From JAUIBE01 sp035267185 (GTDB taxonomy: Bacteria; Pseudomonadota; Gammaproteobacteria; Xanthomonadales; SZUA-36), in contig DATFLY010000101.1 in NCBI GenBank assembly GCA_035267185.1, forward strand, positions 1 through 5,071: a stretch of DNA of 5,071 bases, given 5' to 3'. A program made the translations under genes and the position numbers. Below the pieces are notes generated by a model. The model was not told the origin of the DNA. It searched no databases and saw nothing but the letters and a program-made list of their open reading frames with translations. Numbering within the stretch: the stretch's first letter is position 1; each line of letters starts with the position of its first letter. Shown here one piece after another: positions 1 through 5,052 of the stretch.

Positions 1-51
1 TAATATTGCACCAGGGCGAACCTGATTTTGAAAAATAATATGCGAAACCAA

Positions 52-303
52 TCATGCGAAGGCGTTATAGATCCAGGAAAAGATCAAGCCTGCGACTGCT
101 CCGTCTACCAGGCCGTAGCCTGCCCCGACAAGCACTGATCCAATGCCGGTGAATGGCGTGTAGCCCGGATAAACTGAAGCCACCAGCGATAAAAATGCCG
201 AACCGTAATCGGGTGAAACCATGTTTCCGATTCCAACCATCAGGACCGCTCCGCCCCATAACAATCCGGATGCAAATGCCAGTGCTTTGGTGTTGAGTTT
301 CAT
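52..303 (-). CDS. Small two-helix membrane protein, 'holin-like' (hypothetical)
   Basis: This encodes 83 residues, almost entirely hydrophobic. A first membrane helix spans about residues 7-28 (ALAFASGLLWGGAVLMVGIG). A short hydrophobic stretch ending VYPGY lies at about 37-48, and a second helix runs from about 55 to 80 (VLVGAGYGLVDGAVAGLIF). Glycines are frequent and there is no signal-peptidase site, so it should sit in the inner membrane. From memory, proteins of this length with an N-terminal MKLN(T/V)KAL, a central YPGY and a C-terminal LVDG are common in proteobacterial chromosomes and are often auto-named 'bacteriophage holin'. No phage gene is visible here, so a lysis role is not supported. 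The ATG at 303 is chosen over the GTG at 324 because a GGAG sits 8 nt before it, inside the longer version. It lies 42 bp downstream of the phosphatase on the same strand, probably in the same transcript. Function is unknown. Confidence 0.72.
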   Translation of the reverse strand: MKLNTKALAFASGLLWGGAVLMVGIGNMVSPDYGSAFLSLVASVYPGYTPFTGIGSVLVGAGYGLVDGAVAGLIFSWIYNAFA

Positions 304-311
304 ACCAATTT

Positions 312-315
312 CTCC
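312..315 (-). promoter_or_regulatory. Shine-Dalgarno of the small membrane protein gene
   Basis: Read on the minus strand this is GGAG within AAGAAGGAGA, 8 nt before the ATG at 303. It decides the start codon: the in-frame GTG at 324 lies upstream of it and would place the ribosome site inside the coding region. It also shows that the gene has its own initiation signal although it follows the phosphatase closely. Confidence 0.7.
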
Positions 316-345
316 TTCTTTCACAAGAAACTGAATGACATCATT

Positions 346-1071
346 TCACTTTGAGGTTTCTACCACAACGATGGTCACGTTGTCGGGTGCCCCGGCCTCC
401 AGGGTTTCGGTGAGCAATGACCCGGCAGCAATTTCGATTTCGGGCGCATGTAAATGTTGCTTGATGATTGGATCAGGCAATACCCGATTGAGCCCGTCTG
501 AACACAGCAGGTAGCGGTCACCCGGTTGAACGCTCAGCCTGGATGACTGCAGCGCGAGCGGTTCGTTAAATCCCACCGCGCGGGTGATGAGATGGGCCAT
601 TGGATGCGATTCTGCATCTTCGGGCTGGATTACTTTCTCGTCAATCAGGGTTTGTACATGGCTGTGATCCCGGGTCAGCTGCACAAGATGACCTTCCCGC
701 AAGCGGTAAAGCCGGCTGTCTCCCGCCCAGAGGACCATGCCTTCATCATCATGAATCAGCAGCACGGCCACGGTGCTGCCCGCGGCGAGTCCTGGTGTAA
801 ACCTGTCCGCCATTCCCACCAGCTCGGAATTAGCAAGCTCAAGTGCTTCAACAACAGCGACTCTCAGGCCTTCAAGGTCAGCGCAGTCTCCAATTGTTTC
901 GAGTTTTTCAGCGATGATGCTGCTGGCAAGTTCACCTGCTTCATGCCCCCCCATGCCATCAGCCACTGCCCATACACCAGCTTCTTCCAGGCATACGTAA
1001 GCATCTTGATTGGACTTGCGGACATTACCGACATGCGATTTTGCACAGGATTGACTTTGATAAGCTGGCAT
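346..1071 (-). CDS. PP2C-type (PPM) serine/threonine protein phosphatase
   Basis: This is a cytoplasmic metal-dependent phosphatase of 241 residues that removes phosphate from Ser/Thr of proteins. It is a single catalytic domain without membrane helices or sensor domain, the usual size of bacterial stand-alone PP2C enzymes (Stp/PppA type). The family motifs appear in order: VRKSNQD (17-23), VADGMGGHEAGE (36-47), AAGST (96-100), WAGDSRLYRLR (115-125), LTRDHS (132-137), HLITRAVG (160-167), LLCSDGL (188-194) and APDNVTIVVV (228-237). The expected metal-binding acidic residues D23, D38, D192 and D230 are all present, so it should be active. Start choice is uncertain. The ATG at 1071 is used here; an in-frame TTG at 1089 would add six residues, and neither has a good Shine-Dalgarno. 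A stop lies in frame just upstream of the TTG, so no longer form exists. No partner kinase or FHA protein is visible, so its substrate cannot be named. Confidence 0.93.
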   Translation of the reverse strand: MPAYQSQSCAKSHVGNVRKSNQDAYVCLEEAGVWAVADGMGGHEAGELASSIIAEKLETIGDCADLEGLRVAVVEALELANSELVGMADRFTPGLAAGSTVAVLLIHDDEGMVLWAGDSRLYRLREGHLVQLTRDHSHVQTLIDEKVIQPEDAESHPMAHLITRAVGFNEPLALQSSRLSVQPGDRYLLCSDGLNRVLPDPIIKQHLHAPEIEIAAGSLLTETLEAGAPDNVTIVVVETSK

Positions 1072-1136
1072 TTCGATTGTTTGTTTCAATTCGTTTCTGT
1101 TACGTGTTCCTTATCTACTAATAGCGGAATTGGGCG

Positions 1137-1189
1137 CGTTTTGGGGTCAAATGGTTAAGTGGAGGGACAGCCAGATGCTACCCCAAACG
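1137..1189 (+). repeat. Inverted repeat in the divergent region, looping out a mini-ORF start
   Basis: TTTGGGGT at 1140-1147 is exactly complementary to ACCCCAAA at 1180-1187. The pairing extends by a further CG/CG (1137-1138 with 1188-1189) if one T is bulged. The 32-nt loop contains a strong Shine-Dalgarno (GGAGG, 1161-1165) and an ATG (1175). It could be a leader RNA stem ahead of the DUF4845-like gene or a DNA operator between the divergent genes. No clear promoter fixes either reading. Confidence 0.45.
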
Positions 1190-1204
1190 GCCCGGGATGC
1201 GTAA
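1175..1204 (+). CDS. Possible 9-codon leader peptide (MLPQTARDA)
   Basis: A start codon with an excellent GGAGG 9 nt upstream (1161-1165) opens a nine-codon frame that stops at TAA. It ends 42 nt before the ATG of the DUF4845-like gene. The peptide has no run of a single amino acid as in classical attenuators. If translated, it could affect access to the downstream ribosome site. The evidence is only the strong ribosome site and its position within the stem-loop, so this may be chance. Confidence 0.2.
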   Translation: MLPQTARDA

Positions 1205-1246
1205 CATGTAGTGGGGAATCGCCTTTGAAAAGAGGGAAACATAACC

Positions 1247-1621
1247 ATGACAAAGCTCAATTCATCGTCAAAACAGCTCGGAAAATCTTTATTTGGAAAC
1301 CTGGTAGTGATTGCACTCATCGGAATGGGGGTCTGGGTCGGCATCCAGTTTATTCCGATGAAAATCGAGGAGGGCACAATGAATACAATCCTCGATAAGG
1401 TTCAACAAAGGCACAACGCGACGCCGTACCAGTCTGATGCGGACCTATGGGGGATCATTGATAAACATCTAAATATCAATGAAATGCGTGATAAGCGGCA
1501 GTACTTCAGGGTTCAGCGTAATGGCGGTTCATACGTTGTTTCGGTCGAGTATGACCAGGAACTGAACCTGGTTGTCACCACCTGGGACATGGATTACAAA
1601 AACCAGCTGATACTCAATTAG
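1247..1621 (+). CDS. DUF4845-like membrane-anchored protein
   Basis: This encodes 124 residues. One N-terminal membrane helix lies at about 18-36 (LVVIALIGMGVWVGIQFIP) and is preceded by a basic stretch, so the remainder should face the periplasm. The layout fits the DUF4845 family: a short N-terminus, one helix ending in a Phe-Ile-Pro-like turn, a helical part, then a beta-rich end (YFRVQRNGGSYVVSVEYDQELNLVVTTW, about 86-113, split here only as description). Family members in Gamma- and Betaproteobacteria usually lie between lepB (signal peptidase I) and rnc (RNase III). Neither is visible here, so this may be a relocated or additional copy. The family's molecular role is unknown. The start is supported by AGAGGG (1231-1236), 10 nt before the ATG. 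The 124-residue length is normal. The family call is from recognition of the pattern, not a search. Confidence 0.7.
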   Translation: MTKLNSSSKQLGKSLFGNLVVIALIGMGVWVGIQFIPMKIEEGTMNTILDKVQQRHNATPYQSDADLWGIIDKHLNINEMRDKRQYFRVQRNGGSYVVSVEYDQELNLVVTTWDMDYKNQLILN

Positions 1622-1772
1622 CCTGGAATTCAGCCAGTAACAAGCCCTTGCCTGGTTGCCTGTTTGCTTTCATTGGCAGATGGGAACAGTGACTTTTGTC
1701 TTATTGATTCAAAGTGAATATGGCCTATAGTTAGGTTGCCACGGCAAAAAAAACTACAGGAGGCACTTCCCC
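1622..1772. other. Intergenic region with receptor promoter and leader
   Basis: This 151-bp gap shows no convincing terminator for the DUF4845-like gene. Its right half holds a sigma70-like promoter, two short dyads and the receptor's ribosome site. One dyad (ATTCA-AAG-TGAAT, 1707-1719) lies between the -35 and -10 boxes. The other (TTGCC-AC-GGCAA, 1736-1747) covers the predicted transcription start and leads into a run of eight A's (1746-1753). Either could be an operator, but they are short. Confidence 0.4.
1704..1731 (+). promoter_or_regulatory. Sigma70-like promoter of the TonB-dependent receptor
   Basis: TTGATT (1704-1709) as -35 and TATAGT (1726-1731, one mismatch to TATAAT) as -10 are separated by 16 bp. 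Transcription would begin near 1738, giving a leader of about 35 nt that includes AGGAGG at 1758-1763. It is the best promoter-like pair seen in the window, placed as expected for a separately regulated receptor gene. Confidence 0.5.
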
Positions 1773-4640
1773 ATGAGACTTACCCTCAAGCCGTTATACG
1801 TGGCGACCATTTTCGCTTTAAGCGGATTTGCAAGCCATTCCTTTGCACAGAGCACCGACGCGGACAGTGATGACGCTGAAATGCTGGAAGAAATTATCAT
1901 CACTGGTTCCCGTATTCGACAGGATCCACTGGAACAACGTTCACCGATTCAATTTATTTCCGAACAGGATATTGATGTTTCCGGAACCCTCTCCCTGGGC
2001 GATTACCTGCAGACACTTCCCATTTCAGGTTCAGCCATCAACCGGACGAACAACTCGTCAGGCAACCTGGGCTTCCCGCCCGATGGTTCCGGCATCGGGG
2101 CCGGCGCATCAGAGGTTGACCTGCGCTACCTGGGATCAAAGCGAACCCTTGTGCTGGTCGATGGCAAGCGCTGGATTCGCGGTTCATCCGCTTCCGGTGT
2201 TTCCGGCGCGGTTGATCTCAACTCCATACCTTTCAATGCCATCAAGTCGATTGAAATTCTGAAAGACGGCGCATCCGCAATCTATGGCTCTGATGCCATT
2301 GGTGGCGTGGTTAACCTGATCACAGATGACAACTATGACGGATTCAAGGCGACTGCCTACTACGGTCAGTTCGACGAAGGCGATGGTGAGTCCGGCGAAA
2401 TTGATGTGAAATTTGGCGCGGAGGGTGAACGTTCCCGTGCCTTTATCGACATCAGCTGGATTGACCAGGACGATGTCGGAGCAGGTGACCGTGCCATTTC
2501 GACATATCCGATTCCCTCGGTCATGAATGGCGCAAGCTCGGGCACACCCGATGGACGACACATTTTCACGGATCCGGTATCCGGTGGCGTGAGCATTTCC
2601 CCCAATGTCCTGTTTCCAACCTATGACTCCAATAATCCGGGAAGCGGCGATTTTCGGAATTTTGCGTTCGAAGACAGGTTTAACTACCAACCATTTAACT
2701 TTCTTGCGACACCAAACACCCGGACAAGCATTTTTGCCAAGGCTGAATATGACCTGAGTGAGAACACGACTTTCCGCCTGCTTGGAAGCTACAACAATCG
2801 GGAATCAACCAGTCGTGCTGCGCCTGAACCCTTGTTCCTGGGTCCGGACAGCGGCAGTGACCAATGGTTGTCAAACCTGGTCTGGCCTGCCGATCACCCT
2901 TTCAATCCGTTTGGATTTGATCTCGGGCCCGATAACTGGGTATTCACCGGTCGTCGACCGATTGAAGCTGGCCCCAGGATATTCGACCAGAACGTCGATA
3001 CCTACTACGTTTCCGCTGGACTGGACGGCAGCTTCATGGCCGGAGGTAGCGAAATCTACTGGGATGTGACGGGAATTTACTCTGAAACCAACGCAACCCA
3101 GGAAAAGCAGGGTGCGTTTAACTCCCGCAGGATAGCAACCGCCCTGGGTGATCCGGATATATGTGCTGTATCCCCTGGATGCGTACCGCTGAATATCGTG
3201 GGTTCCGGTTCCATTACCCAGGAAATGCTTGATTACGTCGGTTTCGTTCAGAAGGACACTTCCGAGCAGGAACTGAAAGACATCACGCTGAACTTCACGG
3301 GTTCACTGCCTGGCTTCTCGGCAGGTGATATCGGCTGGGCTGTCGGCTATGAGTACCGCGATGAATCAGGCAGCTTTACGCCCGATGCGGCGGTATCTGC
3401 CGGTGAAACCGCCGGTGTTCCGGCGAGTCCGACCTCTGGTGGATTCGAAGCAGACGAGTTTTATGCCGAAGTCATTGTTCCTGTGTTTGAAGGCAGCAAC
3501 GGCATGCACTTTGATATCAGTGGCGCCGCACGTTATTCAGACTACGACCTGTTTGACGGCGAGACCGTTTACGATCTGGGCATCACTTTTGCTGCCAATG
3601 AAAACCTGGTGTTCCGTGCAAGTTACGGTGAGGGTTATCGGGTGCCGCATATCGGTGAGTTGTTTAATACCGGTTCACGTTTTGATGCCAGTATTTCTGA
3701 TCCCTGTGATTCATCCATTGGAACGCCCCCGTCAAACTGTGGCGCGCTGGGCATACCGCCGGATTACGTACCGCCCAACCCGCAGGTATCTGTGACCACG
3801 GGTGGCAACATCAATCTGAATCCTGAAACCTCGGATACCTTCACAGCCGGGTTCTCATGGGACCTTCCATTCGCCGATAACATGGATGGTGTTGAAAGCA
3901 TGCTGTTTGAATTCAATTACTACGATATTGAAATCGACGATGCCATTCAGCCGCCGGATGCACAGGATGTTCTTGATCTTTGCGTGGCTACAACCGATCC
4001 GTTTTATTGCAACAGCATCACGCGAAGTGCCACGGGAACCATCCTTAGAATCGATGGCGTCCTGGCCAACATCGCCCGCATCGAAACCTCAGGTTATGAC
4101 TGGAGTATCGATATGCTGTTCGCCGAGACGGGTATTGGTCAATTCCGGGTTCAGTGGTTAAACACGCACCTGAGCGATTACAAGGAATTCATCCCCAGCC
4201 CCGATGGCACGATTACTTTTGATCGGGCCGGAACCGAGCTTGGTTCACCAGAGCGCGGCTTCTACGACTGGAAGTCCAACCTCAACGTTGGCTGGATGAT
4301 GAACGACTGGAGTGCTCACCTGGGTCTGCGCTATCTCGACAGCCTGACCGAGCAGTGTGTTGGCCTGGTTGCTGACTTCGGATTCGCTGACCAGTTGTGT
4401 AGCGGTTCGCCCGATACCAACAAGATCGACAGCACGATCTGGACTGACGTCCAGTTGACCTGGGCACCGGAGAATTTTGCTTCAGCAGACGGCCGCTGGA
4501 GTTTCTCTCTGGGTGCGGACAACATCCTGGATGAAGACGTTCCACTGTGTTACTCGTGTGACCTGAACAGCATGGACGGAACGAACTATCCGATTCCGGG
4601 CACGTTCTGGTATGCAAGAGCAACGTTTGAGATCGACTGA
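1773..4640 (+). CDS. TonB-dependent outer-membrane receptor
   Basis: This is a 955-residue outer-membrane active transporter that takes up a ligand using energy from the TonB-ExbB-ExbD complex. A signal peptide occupies residues 1-25, probably cut after SFA. A TonB box-like segment (EEIIITGSR, 39-47) follows a short acidic linker. The plug domain (about 50-185) carries VDLRYLGSKRTLVLVDGKR (115-133) and EILKDGASAIYGSDAIGGVV (161-180). The rest is a beta-barrel, including FRASYGEGYRVPHIGELF, INLNPETSDTFTAGF and a C-terminal FWYARATFEID. Length and motifs match the large receptors abundant in marine Gammaproteobacteria and Xanthomonas/Caulobacter relatives. The ligand is not evident: no siderophore gene, B12 site or glycan-degrading enzyme is nearby. 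Ten cysteines occur only in the barrel, in five close pairs. The last residue is Asp rather than the usual aromatic. The start is fixed by AGGAGG (1758-1763), 9 nt upstream, and by the signal peptide. Confidence 0.95.
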   Translation: MRLTLKPLYVATIFALSGFASHSFAQSTDADSDDAEMLEEIIITGSRIRQDPLEQRSPIQFISEQDIDVSGTLSLGDYLQTLPISGSAINRTNNSSGNLGFPPDGSGIGAGASEVDLRYLGSKRTLVLVDGKRWIRGSSASGVSGAVDLNSIPFNAIKSIEILKDGASAIYGSDAIGGVVNLITDDNYDGFKATAYYGQFDEGDGESGEIDVKFGAEGERSRAFIDISWIDQDDVGAGDRAISTYPIPSVMNGASSGTPDGRHIFTDPVSGGVSISPNVLFPTYDSNNPGSGDFRNFAFEDRFNYQPFNFLATPNTRTSIFAKAEYDLSENTTFRLLGSYNNRESTSRAAPEPLFLGPDSGSDQWLSNLVWPADHPFNPFGFDLGPDNWVFTGRRPIEAGPRIFDQNVDTYYVSAGLDGSFMAGGSEIYWDVTGIYSETNATQEKQGAFNSRRIATALGDPDICAVSPGCVPLNIVGSGSITQEMLDYVGFVQKDTSEQELKDITLNFTGSLPGFSAGDIGWAVGYEYRDESGSFTPDAAVSAGETAGVPASPTSGGFEADEFYAEVIVPVFEGSNGMHFDISGAARYSDYDLFDGETVYDLGITFAANENLVFRASYGEGYRVPHIGELFNTGSRFDASISDPCDSSIGTPPSNCGALGIPPDYVPPNPQVSVTTGGNINLNPETSDTFTAGFSWDLPFADNMDGVESMLFEFNYYDIEIDDAIQPPDAQDVLDLCVATTDPFYCNSITRSATGTILRIDGVLANIARIETSGYDWSIDMLFAETGIGQFRVQWLNTHLSDYKEFIPSPDGTITFDRAGTELGSPERGFYDWKSNLNVGWMMNDWSAHLGLRYLDSLTEQCVGLVADFGFADQLCSGSPDTNKIDSTIWTDVQLTWAPENFASADGRWSFSLGADNILDEDVPLCYSCDLNSMDGTNYPIPGTFWYARATFEID

Positions 4641-4648
4641 TGGTTTGA

Positions 4649-4676
4649 GCAAGATGGGTCATCCTGACCCACTTGC
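4649..4676 (+). repeat. Hairpin A in the receptor 3' untranslated region
   Basis: TGGGTCA (4655-4661) pairs exactly with TGACCCA (4665-4671) across a TCC loop. Outer GCAAG and CTTGC extend the stem to 12 pairs with one bulged A. It starts 8 nt after the receptor stop codon. No T-run follows, so it is not a standard intrinsic terminator. It may protect the mRNA 3' end or act as a pause site. Confidence 0.6.
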
Positions 4677-4678
4677 AT

Positions 4679-4712
4679 CAAGCGTTTGAAAAGTGTGATT
4701 TTCAAACGCTTG
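4679..4712 (+). repeat. Hairpin B, perfect 14-bp inverted repeat
   Basis: CAAGCGTTTGAAAA (4679-4692) and TTTTCAAACGCTTG (4699-4712) are perfectly complementary around a GTGTGA loop. No T-run follows on either strand. ACGCTTG in its right arm recurs in both downstream linkers (4756-4762, 4894-4900), so the left arm could alternatively pair with a linker. It may be an RNA stem, a protein-binding dyad, or both. Confidence 0.6.
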
Positions 4713-4725
4713 CGAGCTTCGCTCG

Positions 4726-4817
4726 TTGGCACGTCCCTGTGCCAATCGGAATGTGACGCTTGAGTTGATCGTATAAGTAAAGAGAAAGAAGACGGCCCCG
4801 CAAGGGGCCGTTTTTTT
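4726..4817 (+). ncRNA. Candidate small RNA, copy 1 (hairpin - linker - terminator)
   Basis: A 7-bp hairpin (TTGGCAC / GTGCCAA, 4726-4745) exposes the loop GTCCCT. An apparently unpaired linker follows (4746-4774), then a purine-rich variable patch, then an intrinsic terminator ending in seven T's. A stem-loop, an unpaired stretch and a U-tailed terminator are the usual build of trans-acting small RNAs. The second copy 138 bp downstream conserves the loop and linker exactly, which a bare terminator would not need. I see no convincing promoter directly upstream, so it may be released from the receptor mRNA 3' end. The 5' end is a guess and could lie within hairpin B or the small hairpin at 4713-4725. 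I recognise no known RNA family. Confidence 0.42.
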
Positions 4818-4949
4818 GGAACGGGAATGGTTTCTGTGAGTTAGCGCCCGTAATTACTCGAAGCTGGTAAGTCCCTGTGCCAATCGGAATGTGACGCTTG
4901 AGTTGATCGTATGACTTGATAGAAAGAAGACGGCCCCGCAAGGGGCCGT
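4733..4949 (+). repeat. Tandem direct repeat, two 79-bp copies 138 bp apart
   Basis: Copy 1 is 4733-4811 and copy 2 is 4871-4949, aligned without gaps. The first 42 positions are identical (GTCCCTGTGCC through GATCGTAT). The next 8 contain five differences (4775-4782 against 4913-4920). The last 29 are identical (AGAAAGAAGACGG through GGGGCCGT). The sequence between the copies (4818-4864) is unrelated to the repeat. Confidence 0.95.
4792..4817 (+). terminator. Intrinsic terminator 1
   Basis: ACGGCCCC (4792-4799) and GGGGCCGT (4804-4811) form an 8-bp GC-rich stem closed by a GCAA tetraloop (GNRA type). Seven T's follow (4811-4817, the first also closing the stem). Upstream AAG can add wobble or A-T pairs with the T-run. 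It is the first standard terminator after the receptor gene and probably ends its transcript. Confidence 0.9.
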
Positions 4950-4957
4950 CTTTTTTT
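4865..4957 (+). ncRNA. Candidate small RNA, copy 2 (hairpin - linker - terminator)
   Basis: This is the paralogue of copy 1. The loop GTCCCT and the linker are identical, but the hairpin's left arm has diverged to TGGTA (4865-4869). It still pairs with TGCCA (4878-4882) using a G-T wobble, so a 5-bp stem survives around an 8-nt loop. The terminator stem is longer than in copy 1. Because terminator 1 lies 47 bp upstream, this copy would need read-through or its own promoter. None is clear in 4818-4864 (a TTGGAA at 4816 has no suitable -10 partner). Confidence 0.4.
4927..4957 (+). terminator. Intrinsic terminator 2
   Basis: GACGGCCCC (4929-4937) and GGGGCCGTC (4942-4950) form a perfect 9-bp stem on a GCAA loop. 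It extends to 11 bp with the flanking AA (4927-4928) and TT, and seven T's follow (4951-4957). It is stronger than terminator 1, with which it shares the stem core. Confidence 0.9.
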
Positions 4958-5012
4958 GCGCGCGACGTTGGCTTATCGCCTGGCGACGGCCCGGATTGAT
5001 ATTTCACCGTCA

Positions 5013-5052
5013 TCCCGGAAGCATGAAGGCGAAGCCGCCATGCTATCCGGGA
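5013..5052. repeat. REP-like palindromic element
   Basis: TCCCGGA (5013-5019) pairs with TCCGGGA (5046-5052). Inside it AGCATG (5020-5025) pairs with CATGCT (5039-5044), with one bulged A, and GGC-GAA-GCC (5028-5036) caps the structure. The flanks CGTCA before and CCCA after the palindrome resemble the ends of dispersed CGTCATCCCGG...CCGGGA elements in many proteobacterial genomes. It is probably a multi-copy intergenic repeat. Copy number cannot be judged from one window. Confidence 0.65.

Noticed and set aside
12..24. CAGG-GCGAA-CCTG hairpin as a terminator
   Set aside because: Only four base pairs, with no adequate T-run on either strand.
52..303. Prophage remnant, from the holin-like protein
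   Set aside because: No endolysin, structural, integrase or attachment-site signal is present, and the neighbours are ordinary chromosomal genes.
1118..1150. TTGACC (1150-1145) and TATTAG (1123-1118) as a minus-strand promoter for the phosphatase
   Set aside because: The 21-bp spacing is too long for a normal sigma70 promoter and the -10 match is weak.
592..1158. Long plus-strand open frames opposite the phosphatase gene
   Set aside because: They overlap a gene with a full set of family motifs, have no ribosome site and encode no recognisable protein.
1163..1168. AGGGAC of the mini-ORF ribosome site as a target of the GTCCCT loops
   Set aside because: A 6-nt match is expected by chance about once per strand in a window this size, so it is not evidence of regulation.
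1634..1655. Possible terminator after the DUF4845-like gene (CCAG/CTGG around CAAG/CTTG)
   Set aside because: The stem is weak and interrupted, the inner loop would be only 2 nt, and no T-run follows.
2184..2690. Minus-strand open frame of 168 codons inside the receptor gene
   Set aside because: It is a shadow of the receptor frame, with no domain or ribosome site. The same applies to 4282-4662.
4733..4949. CRISPR array or insertion sequence, from the direct repeats
   Set aside because: There are only two 79-bp copies, with terminators inside the repeat unit, no regular spacers, no transposase and no terminal inverted repeats.
4702..5013. Antisense 103-codon open frame with a 46-residue internal repeat
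   Set aside because: It is a by-product of the DNA repeat, whose 138-bp period is a multiple of three. The five differences between copies change all three affected codons, while the 71 other aligned positions have no synonymous change, the opposite of protein-level conservation. Two strong terminators on the other strand explain the block better.
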